Assembly (NCBI GenBank): GCA_013911065.1
Contig: JACERV010000027.1
Location: 1-64,000, forward strand
DNA from: Ruminococcus sp.
Lineage (GTDB): Bacteria > Bacillota > Clostridia > Lachnospirales > Lachnospiraceae
DNA: 64,000 bases
Reading direction: 5' to 3'
Below, piece by piece: positions 58,409-64,000 of the stretch; the stretch's first letter is position 1; each line of letters opens with the position of its first letter. The position numbers and the translations under genes are program-made. A model generated the notes under the pieces. That model saw only the letters and a list, made by a program, of their open reading frames with translations. It had not been told where the DNA came from and searched no databases.

Positions 58409-58612
58409 ATGAGAAACAGAACAGTGACGGCAAGTGCAGGAGAATCCCGGTTGATGGACACAGAGGAGTTAAGAGCTTATATCAATCTTGGGAGAAACAA
58501 CGTCATAAAACTTGGCGAGGAAATTGGTGTAAAGGTCCAGATAGGCCGCAGGGTATTATGGGACAGGCACAAAGTAGATGTAGATTTCAATTCATTAACG
58601 GGGGTGAAGTAA
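58409..58612 (+). CDS. excisionase-like (DUF6462-type) DNA-binding protein
   Basis: The 67-residue protein contains a winged-helix pattern RLMDTEELRAYINLGRNNVIKLGEEIGVKVQIGRRVLWDRHKVD, close to DUF6462/excisionase-like proteins of integrative elements, which bend DNA near attachment sites or regulate excision. AGAGAGGAATTT precedes the ATG. It starts a run of small phage-type genes. Confidence 0.75.
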   Translation: MRNRTVTASAGESRLMDTEELRAYINLGRNNVIKLGEEIGVKVQIGRRVLWDRHKVDVDFNSLTGVK

Positions 58613-58614
58613 GA

Positions 58615-58962
58615 ATGCAAAAAAATAAGCATAACGGAGTACATACAGATAATCAGCTCGGCAAGGTGGATTATCCTATAGCCAGCGTGCTGCCAGTAGG
58701 AAAAGAGAATGCAATCCCTACGCAGGAACTTGTAAAGCTGGTAGGGTGCAGTTCTGCAAGGGAACTTCAGCAGTATATTGCACAGGAACGAAAACTAGGG
58801 GCAGTAATCTGTTCTTCTACGACAGGCGGGTATTTTCTTCCGGTGAACCGTGCAGAGATAGCGGAGTTTTGTAAGTCTTTGGAGAATCGGGCCAGTAATA
58901 CATTTATAGCAATACAGAGCGCGAAAAGAGCATTGAACGATTCGCAGGAGCAGGAGGAGTAG
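58615..58962 (+). CDS. hypothetical phage-type protein, 115 residues
   Basis: The ATG at 58615 lies 2 bases after the preceding stop, with GGGGTGAAG upstream. The frame is open to 58384, but that part overlaps the excisionase-like gene in another frame and is rejected. The sequence VLPVGKENAIPTQELVKLVGCSSARELQQYIAQERKLGAVICSS looks like a winged-helix DNA-binding fold. I recognise only its similarity to small phage proteins that precede replication genes. Confidence 0.65.
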   Translation: MQKNKHNGVHTDNQLGKVDYPIASVLPVGKENAIPTQELVKLVGCSSARELQQYIAQERKLGAVICSSTTGGYFLPVNRAEIAEFCKSLENRASNTFIAIQSAKRALNDSQEQEE

Positions 58963-58966
58963 AAGA

Positions 58967-59272
58967 GTGGCAAACAGAAGAATGTTCGGTCTGGATGTGG
59001 TAGACACCGATAACTTTCTTGAAATGCCAGCCTCCACACAATTCTTGCACTTCCACCTTGGAATGAGGGCGGATGATGATGGTTTTGTGGATGCTCCTAA
59101 AAAGATTACAAAACTCGTAAACTGTGGTAAGGATGATTTGAAGTTATTACTGGCAAAAGGATATATTTTGGGTCTTGAAAACTGGGTGATCGTAGACCGA
59201 CATTGGAAGGAGAACAATTATATTCAGTGTGACAGATATAAGTCAACCATCTATCAAAAAGAGCTTAAGTGA
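58967..59272 (+). pseudogene. truncated phage replisome organiser
   Basis: The 101-residue product from a GTG (GGAGG upstream) matches the N-terminal domain of phage replisome organisers: MFGLDVVDTDNFLEMPASTQFLHFHLGMRADDDGFVDAPKKITK...NYIQCDRYKSTIYQKE. Intact proteins continue for another 150 or more residues. Here the frame stops abruptly at 59272, and a sigma-factor fragment in another frame begins near 59262. I read this as a deletion junction that fused two phage genes. Confidence 0.7.
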
Positions 59273-59678
59273 GCCGGTATCAGGTGAGAATGAAGATATC
59301 ACTCTTGAGAATACTGTTTCCTCTTGTCATGATATGGATGAGGGTATCATCAGACATATAGACCATCAGGCTATGAAAAGATGATTATGGAAAGCTTTAG
59401 ATAGTCTGGATGAAAAGCAGGCCACAGTAATCCGCTGTCGGTTTCTGGATAATAAGACCATGAAGGAAATAGGGCAGCAATACAGCATTTCTGGTGAAGC
59501 GGCACGGCAACAGCAGGATAAAGCCATGAGGGAGCTTATAAAGCCATCAAAGAGCCGGAGGTTTAGAGGATATTATGAAGAGTATATACAGGCGGCTAGT
59601 TTCCGGAATGTGGGTGTGAGGCGATTCAATGAAACTTGGTGGAGTGAAGTTGAAAGGAAGGCTATAAGGAAAATATAA
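59262..59678 (+). pseudogene. sigma-70-like (phage/element) sigma factor, 5'-truncated with in-frame stop
   Basis: In one frame (codon phase of 59262) the sequence reads SLSEPVSGENEDITLENTV, then HQAMKR, a TGA stop at 59382-59384, then LWKALDSLDEKQATVIRCRFL, KEIGQQYSISGEAARQQQDK (region 4 HTH) and a C-terminal VGVRRFNETWWSEVERKA. This is the late part of a sigma factor of the kind carried by mobile elements of Firmicutes. The start is missing and the stop splits region 4 from region 3, so the gene is dead unless the last 72 residues (from 59460) are made separately. Confidence 0.7.
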
Positions 59679-60114
59679 GGGTACATACAAAGTACGTGTG
59701 CTCAGAACAAGTAAAACAATAGATAAGGGTGTGGTAAAACGTAGTAGAAATGGATATAATTTTTGCCGGATTCTCGTGAAGCAAAGTCGAGTCGTTAATA
59801 AGTACGAACGGTAGCGGACAATTAAAGATATCTCCCTCCTCTTTAGTAATGCAGCAATTAAAAAGGTAGCCGGGGGATGTGCTTGTAACACATTTGGTGA
59901 TGTGTTCTAAGTGTTTTATAATAAATGGGAATTATCGTGTAACGCAATAAAATGGCTGTATGGGACGTATACGAAGCCACAGGGCATGTCAAGAAGTAAG
60001 TAATTGGTAATTTCAATATTGATTGGATATGGAAAGATATGCTATACTGCCAACAGAACAACCGTTACAGGGTGGTAGCCTCCCGGACTTCATAGAAGAG
60101 GGGAGGTGGTGCAA
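59679..60114. other. gene-free stretch before the type I toxin
   Basis: 436 bases with no credible gene. The only recognised element is a promoter at 60019-60048 (TTGATT, 18 bases, TATACT), which would transcribe the toxin mRNA from about 60055. Confidence 0.6.
60019..60048 (+). promoter_or_regulatory. promoter of the toxin mRNA
   Basis: TTGATT (60019-60024), 18-base spacer, TATACT (60043-60048). The sequence aaagatatgctata before and in its -10 is repeated in the opposing antisense promoter at 60313-60341. Confidence 0.65.
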
Positions 60115-60210
60115 ATGGATGTATCAGATGCAATATCGTTGATGTTAACATTTGGAATATTCTTGATTGCGCTGCTTACCTACATAGATAGGAATAATAA
60201 GCGAAAATAA
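60115..60210 (+). CDS. putative holin-like type I toxin peptide
   Basis: A 31-residue peptide: MDVSDAISLMLTFGIFLIAL then LTYIDRNNKRK, that is, one membrane helix and a basic tail. This is the pattern of TxpA/holin-like type I toxins in Firmicutes. GGGGAGGTGGTGCAA precedes the ATG with a strong Shine-Dalgarno. An A-run and a hairpin follow the stop codon immediately, and an antisense RNA is predicted from the opposite strand. It would depolarise membranes if not repressed. Confidence 0.75.
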   Translation: MDVSDAISLMLTFGIFLIALLTYIDRNNKRK

Positions 60211-60306
60211 AAAAATGCCTACCCTGTTGGCCGACAGGATAGGCGTACCCATTAGGGTATAACTTAACGTTTGGCTACCACTTTATGTGGCGGTTGTTCT
60301 CTTTGT
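60208..60306 (-). ncRNA. predicted antisense antitoxin RNA (about 100 nt)
   Basis: On the minus strand TTGCAA (60341-60336), a 17-base spacer and TATATT (60318-60313) predict a start near 60306. Transcription would run leftward to a hairpin (gcctatcctgt / acagggtaggc, 60244-60217) followed by ATTTTTTTA, an ideal intrinsic terminator. The RNA would be complementary to the 3' part of the toxin mRNA, as in txpA/ratA-type systems. No direct evidence of expression. Confidence 0.65.
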
Positions 60307-60628
60307 GTTTTTAATATAGCATATCTTTTGAAATCTTGCAAGGTGTCGATTGCTCAAATTTGAGCCGGTCTTTGCGATATGTTACATTTCTCAGCCCTTA
60401 AAAGGTATCCTGATATTTCCAATACGCTTAAATGTTAAGAAATGTCAAGTTTTATTAATTTATCAAGACAAATCGGACATCCTGAAACGGGAAACATTTA
60501 GGGATTTTAGAGTCCTAAAAGTAAAAGCGTTGAAAACTTAAAGTAAATATTTGTATTTGTGGTGTCGCCCGACAAGTAATTCATTAATAATAATTATATA
60601 ATCACAATAAAAATGGTAAGCTTTGATA
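60307..60628. other. gene-free stretch after the toxin module
   Basis: Contains the antisense promoter (60313-60341) and a short palindrome gctcaaatttgagc (60352-60365). A 63-codon frame at 60350-60541 has no ribosome binding site and no recognisable features. Nothing else seen up to the stop of the leftward gene at 60629. Confidence 0.5.
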
Positions 60629-61141
60629 TTATAAGAAATTTTTTTGGAAATAAATAAAAAATACGACTCCTAATAATATGGCCCCAAATGCTCCTACTAA
60701 ATAAAATTGTATGCTGGAATATAAGGCCTGATCAATTGTATTAATGAGCATGTCAAGGTTATAACCTAACTGTTGCATGTAATCTTTGTCAAATGCTGTG
60801 TATAAATCATGATTATAATTATTAATAACACTAATTAAAGAAAAGATGAGGGACATTGATATACTAAGAACGATTGTAATTAGAGGCAAAATGCTATTAT
60901 TATAAATGTTTTTTGATATCTCTATATTGCTATGTTGTTCTACGAGATAGTGTGAAAAGTTTATAAATGATGCCTGTGAGTAAACATGGTATTTTTCTAA
61001 AACATAATTATGCCATTCGGAATAATTCTTAAAAGTAGCATTTGAATAACCAATATCATTATAAAGTGAAAATTCTTTTTTGAAATCAAAATTGTAAATA
61101 TGCTGGTTTACATTTTTAAAATACTTTCTAATTATTTTCAT
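60629..61141 (-). CDS. hypothetical two-helix membrane protein
   Basis: From the ATG at 61141 the protein is 170 residues: a Tyr/Asn/Lys-rich soluble region of about 85 residues, a membrane segment (SILPLITIVLSISMSLIFSL), an outside loop of about 40 residues and a second segment (FYLVGAFGAILLGVVFFIYF). The ATG lies inside the end of an HTH gene fragment (ATGAAAATAATTAG overlaps its stop), which suggests the two were once translationally coupled. The composition is AT-rich, unlike the core genes. The function is unknown. Confidence 0.6.
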   Translation of the reverse strand: MKIIRKYFKNVNQHIYNFDFKKEFSLYNDIGYSNATFKNYSEWHNYVLEKYHVYSQASFINFSHYLVEQHSNIEISKNIYNNSILPLITIVLSISMSLIFSLISVINNYNHDLYTAFDKDYMQQLGYNLDMLINTIDQALYSSIQFYLVGAFGAILLGVVFFIYFQKNFL

Positions 61142-61202
61142 CTGGTACATACTCCAATATCTCTCCAGGTTGGCAGTTAAGTGCAGCACAAAGGGCAGCA
61201 AT
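61128..61202 (-). pseudogene. 3' fragment of an XRE/Cro-type HTH gene
   Basis: On the minus strand, 24 codons ending at TAG (61130-61128) read IAALCAALNCQPGEILEYVP then DENN. This is the characteristic C terminus of short YozG-like XRE regulators. The rest of the gene is absent: upstream bases belong to the rightward gene at 61201. The junction near 61200 is therefore a deletion or insertion point. Confidence 0.7.
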
Positions 61203-61614
61203 GAATATTACTACTGCAAAGTGTTGTGAGTTAATAGGTAATGCTGCAGATTTAGCAGATGCTGTCGGTATTGGGTTTCAGTATGGATATACACAAGGTA
61301 CAGAAGCTAAAGAAAATGAGTACCGTAAGAAACCAGTTGAGAATCCAGAGCTTGTGAAAGACTTACGTCAGGCAATTATATATACAGTGAATAAAATTCG
61401 GAATAGATTTTCATTGAATGATATATACAAACTAACAGATTTATTACGCAGGCACATGCATAATAAGGAGTATGCAACATTAACAGAATCGGAATGGAGA
61501 AAGATTTCAATTATAAATCATGTCATGAATATGAACAGTGTTGAAAATCTTAAATATATTAACTCATTTATCAATGGCCTAGAATATGCGGATAGGAAAA
61601 AAGCAAGTATATAA
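61201..61614 (+). CDS. hypothetical mobile-element protein, 137 residues
   Basis: The helical protein contains ADLADAVGIGFQYGYTQGTEAKENE, a pattern (F-x-x-GY-x-x-G) seen in several small phage and plasmid proteins of Firmicutes and also in the next gene. The start lies exactly at the junction with an HTH gene fragment and has only a weak AGGG upstream, so the true 5' end may be lost. No function can be assigned. Confidence 0.6.
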   Translation: MNITTAKCCELIGNAADLADAVGIGFQYGYTQGTEAKENEYRKKPVENPELVKDLRQAIIYTVNKIRNRFSLNDIYKLTDLLRRHMHNKEYATLTESEWRKISIINHVMNMNSVENLKYINSFINGLEYADRKKASI

Positions 61615-61646
61615 TAGCAGGAATTTAGGGAAAGGATAATGGAATT

Positions 61647-61856
61647 ATGGGAAGAATAAAAAATATAGTTGAAAAGTCAGAGTTAATGATTGGAACAATA
61701 GATGTACGATATGATATAAGTGCAGCCTCTTTGATTGAATTAGTAATGCACTATAGATTACCCCTTGAGAGTGCATGTGCCGCTTTTAGGGTTGGTTATT
61801 TGCAAGGAGCAAAGGCAGCACGAGCTAAGATGAAGAAAGAAAGTACTACGATATGA
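61647..61856 (+). CDS. hypothetical phage-type protein, 69 residues
   Basis: A small helical protein ending SACAAFRVGYLQGAKAARAK, sharing the F-x-x-GY-x-x-G motif with the preceding gene. AAAGGAT lies upstream of the ATG. It overlaps the next gene through ATGA, which supports both as real and co-translated. Confidence 0.6.
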   Translation: MGRIKNIVEKSELMIGTIDVRYDISAASLIELVMHYRLPLESACAAFRVGYLQGAKAARAKMKKESTTI

Positions 61857-62059
61857 AAGAAATAAATAGTTTTTATGGAAAAAGGGATTTATCTGACCTA
61901 TCAGCGGAAATAAGCGGAATATCTATGATAGTGACAGGCCTGTCAAATCAATTAAGCGAGAAGAGTGACAGCCTAACTTCTGATTCACTAGAAACTGCGC
62001 TGTTTGGCATATCAAGATATTTAGACCGTATAACTGATGATTTAGATGAACTGGGTTAA
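61853..62059 (+). CDS. hypothetical phage-type protein, 68 residues
   Basis: A soluble helical protein (LSAEISGISMIVTGLSNQLS, then SLETALFGISRYLDRITDDL) with no recognised family. It starts by ATGA overlap with the preceding gene. Likely a cargo or regulatory protein of the mobile element. Confidence 0.6.
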   Translation: MKEINSFYGKRDLSDLSAEISGISMIVTGLSNQLSEKSDSLTSDSLETALFGISRYLDRITDDLDELG

Positions 62060-62155
62060 GGCGTGGCTTTCCGGGGAACGGTGCGCCAACACCTGAACCC
62101 GGTGGCACACGAAGAAATTACTAGTTTTTACTAGTCAAGATGAATAAGGTCAATA

Positions 62156-62203
62156 ACCGCCCTCTCTATAAAGAGGTTACCAGTATCAGACCAGGGCGGC
62201 GGT
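62156..62203. repeat. interrupted inverted repeat
   Basis: accgccct (62156-62163) pairs with agggcgg (62193-62199) over a 29-base interior that contains its own stem (cctct / agagg). It is a candidate structured RNA or terminator in the gene-poor part of the element. Confidence 0.4.
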
Positions 62204-62220
62204 ACAAAGAAAGTGAATAG

Positions 62221-62361
62221 ATGAGGTCAAGATTAAGGTATCATATACATGAGGGAGAGCTGGCCTGGGTAATCAGGATGCTATCCCTGGCGGTAAAGTC
62301 CTGGAAGGTACAGCAGCAAAAAGAGCAATATAAAAGAGCGTATATTTTGCTGAAGGAATAA
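62221..62361 (+). CDS. possible 46-residue basic protein
   Basis: ATG at 62221 to TAA at 62361 encodes a basic, Gln/Lys-rich peptide (GELAWVIRMLSLAVKSWKVQ). The upstream AAAGAAAGTG is a weak ribosome site. It resembles small basic phage peptides, but the evidence is thin. Confidence 0.3.
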   Translation: MRSRLRYHIHEGELAWVIRMLSLAVKSWKVQQQKEQYKRAYILLKE

Positions 62362-63227
62362 TCGAACACCGGGAAATGCTAAAATAAATATATTTTAATA
62401 AACTGAAACATCACGAAGTTTCAAGTTATCTTGAAGAGAGAAAAAAGCAGTTAGAAAGCGAACTTAGACAAGATTCATATTTGAAGATTCAGAGACGTTC
62501 GAGGTAAGGTAAAATGAACCACGAGCGAATGTGAGAGCTTTAAAATGTGATTGGCAAATGTTAACCTATTTCAAGATTTCTGACACCATAAAAAGGGTAT
62601 ATACCATATTAGGATATGTTCGGAAGGAACAATTAGGGTTTACAAGGTAAGCGTTCGTTTTGAAATGTTGGAAAATGATAGTATTTGGCTAACCTATCTG
62701 GAGATTTTGGAGTCCTTAAAAAGATATGAGAGACATTAAAATATACTCAAAATAAGGGGGATAAAACAGGGGAGGGTATAAAGCAAAAACCCCAAGAGTG
62801 CGGCAACACTCAAGGGGCAAAATAAGCATAACCCAATACACATAAGTAAGGGCCATATTGATTATATACTGTCATATAGGCCAAATGCAAGGAAAGAATG
62901 ACCTGCTGTCACACAGCAGAGAAAGTAAGCGGTTATATGACAAGAATTAACAAGGTATATGTGAACACATAAAACAAAACACCTGCTGCCATAGTGGCAG
63001 ACAATGAACTAAGCGAGCAGATAAGAAACGAGTTGGTTGATAGGATGAGTAAGTTTATTCATGCTTGATTATAAATTTTCCAGAGTGTTTAATATTTATA
63101 AAATAGGGGATTACCAATTTTATACAAAACTCTAAGTTTTATGTCGGATTATTCTGTTAACCGTGATAGAATATATTTATTGAGTGCTAAGGTATTCAGA
63201 AACTAAAAGATATGCAGGAGGTAAATC
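62362..63227. other. 866-base gene-free stretch
   Basis: No credible coding frame. It holds one predicted minus-strand short RNA (62783-62890), two small stems around 62904 and 62985 (ctgctgt / acagcag; ctgcca / tggcag) and repeated phrases such as taacctat and ctaacctatc. The base composition is AT-rich, consistent with eroded element DNA. Confidence 0.5.
62783..62854 (-). ncRNA. predicted orphan antitoxin-like short RNA
   Basis: On the minus strand TTGCAT (62890-62885), an 18-base spacer and TATAAT (62866-62861) predict a start near 62854. The RNA would end at a hairpin (cccc..gagtg / cactc..gggg, 62817-62790) followed by TTTTTGC, about 70 nt. The layout equals that of the antisense RNA at 60208-60306, but no toxin frame is found on the plus strand before it. 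Confidence 0.45.
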
Positions 63228-63848
63228 ATGAGAAAGAAAATTTTGTTTATATTACTTGGAGGGATGCTTACATTGACAGGGTGCAATGCGAATACAGAGT
63301 CTGGAGAAGTGGCGAAACTTGAGAAAGAATTAAAAGAAGTAAAGCAGGAACTTCAAGAGTATAAAGACCAATATGGTGAAATTGATGGAAGTGGCAGTGT
63401 ATCGGAAGAAGTGTTCAGTGATGAACAGTCAAAAGAATCGAACAATAATACTGGCCCGGTTACAATCTCTTCAAAAAACTTACATCCTGCTCTTTATGAA
63501 GCAGATGGACTTTATGTGGCTATGGAGGGCTGTGAATATACGGAAGGAGAATCTGATTTAAGAATTACATTGGCAGTAAAAAATGAATCAAAGAATATTA
63601 TAGGGATAGATTTTACGGATATTAAAATAGGAGATGCCCAGTTCGAATTAATGTTTGACAGCATTTCATATGAAGTGGGTTCAAGTGTAACTTCTAATTT
63701 TTACGTATCCGGGGATGATATAAATGCGGCTGATGTAGCAGGTTTTGATAAGATGATTTGTAATTTAAAAATTAATATTTTAGAAGGTGAAAATATTTTT
63801 TCAAAAGAATTGGTAATCAATAAAGATGCTTTTGTTAATTTTGAATAA
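63228..63848 (+). CDS. lipoprotein with coiled-coil and Ig-like C-terminal domain
   Basis: The 206-residue protein has a signal peptide with lipobox LTLTGC (about residue 19), a short coiled coil (EVAKLEKELKEVKQELQEY), a Ser/Asn linker and a beta-sandwich domain (LRITLAVKNESKNIIGIDFT, then GDAQFELMF) similar to the DUF4352/DUF5067-type domains of Firmicutes surface lipoproteins. AGGAGGTAA precedes the ATG. Function unknown. Confidence 0.75.
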   Translation: MRKKILFILLGGMLTLTGCNANTESGEVAKLEKELKEVKQELQEYKDQYGEIDGSGSVSEEVFSDEQSKESNNNTGPVTISSKNLHPALYEADGLYVAMEGCEYTEGESDLRITLAVKNESKNIIGIDFTDIKIGDAQFELMFDSISYEVGSSVTSNFYVSGDDINAADVAGFDKMICNLKINILEGENIFSKELVINKDAFVNFE

Positions 63849-63863
63849 TTATAGACAGTACCA

Positions 63864-63893
63864 TTAGACAGAAACGGGCTTTTGTATTATAAT
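63864..63893 (+). promoter_or_regulatory. candidate promoter for the gene at the window end
   Basis: TTAGAC (63864-63869), 18-base spacer, TATAAT (63888-63893), about 90 bases before the partial gene. Confidence 0.45.
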
Positions 63894-63985
63894 CTCATAA
63901 GTAGAGAAACTTTTATGAAGTTTTAAAGTTTGGATGGTCAGATAAAAGCACAACAGTAGGACGTAAAGCAGACAGGGAGATACAT

Positions 63986-64000
63986 ATGAGCATATATGAT
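63986..64000 (+). CDS. start of a gene cut by the window end
   Basis: ATG at 63986 follows gggagatacat; five codons (MSIYD) are visible before the window ends. The ribosome site and upstream promoter support a real start, but identity cannot be told. Confidence 0.4.

Noticed and set aside
58384-58614. N-terminal extension of the 115-residue phage protein gene
   Set aside because: The extension overlaps the excisionase-like gene in another frame and has no recognisable protein features; a ribosome site and ATG occur at 58615.
60350-60541. 63-codon plus-strand frame
   Set aside because: No ribosome binding site, atypical composition and position over the antisense promoter region of the toxin module.

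Overview
The window looks like the chromosome of a low-to-medium GC, obligately anaerobic gut Firmicute, most likely Lachnospiraceae. Supporting signs are AGGAGG-type ribosome binding sites, a selenium/molybdenum hydroxylase system, Feo iron uptake, DUF6110, DUF975, DUF1836 and YerC-type proteins, and catabolic operons typical of gut anaerobes. The genus cannot be fixed from the sequence. I found no rRNA, tRNA or CRISPR array.

Region 1 (about 0.1-27 kb) is an anaerobic purine (urate/xanthine) degradation locus. A divergent promoter region at 12.07-12.29 kb drives two arms. The leftward arm holds a YheO/DauR-type regulator, ygeX, ygeY, ygeW, ridA, carbamate kinase, an NCS2 purine permease, a small Cys-rich protein and a two-domain xanthine dehydrogenase (xdh copy 1). 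The rightward arm holds ssnA, ygfK, a hydantoinase, yqeC, a yqeB-mocA fusion and xdh copy 2. It is followed by a molybdate transporter (modABC) with a ModE-like regulator, and a MoeA-like protein lies at the far left. Together these would take up a purine, reduce or oxidise it, open both rings, split the ureido intermediates to carbamoyl phosphate (ATP through carbamate kinase) and 2,3-diaminopropionate (to pyruvate and ammonia), and supply the molybdenum cofactor.

Region 2 (28-37 kb) is metal homeostasis: a DtxR-family regulator, feoA-feoA-feoB, a FeoB-associated Cys-rich peptide, an HTH-only Fur-like protein, DUF454, a small operon with a P1B-type ATPase whose metal-site motif is unusual, an APC permease and a DUF2325 protein. 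Four copies of a GTTAG-N6-CTAAC palindrome precede feoA, feoB, the ATPase operon and the DUF2325 gene, which suggests a local DtxR-type regulon.

Region 3 (37-54 kb) begins with an uncharacterised protein and an orphan NMT1/SsuA-like lipoprotein. Then comes a long collinear locus: oligopeptide-type ABC importer (five genes), cytoplasmic GH29 alpha-L-fucosidase, DeoR regulator, M17 leucyl aminopeptidase, CutC, an 817-residue tandem transglutaminase-like protein, NagA and a ROK kinase. I infer import and cytoplasmic dismantling of fucosylated glycopeptides. This is the best candidate for an undescribed system in the window.

Region 4 (54-57.5 kb) has housekeeping or uncharacterised genes (zinc-ribbon membrane protein, PHP hydrolase, YerC, DUF1836). 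Region 5 (57.6-63.2 kb) is a decayed prophage or integrative element: XRE repressor, excisionase-like protein, truncated replisome organiser, a sigma-factor pseudogene, a type I toxin with a predicted antisense RNA, a second orphan antitoxin-like RNA, fragments of an HTH gene and several small phage-type proteins. No integrase is visible. The window ends with a lipoprotein and the first five codons of another gene.
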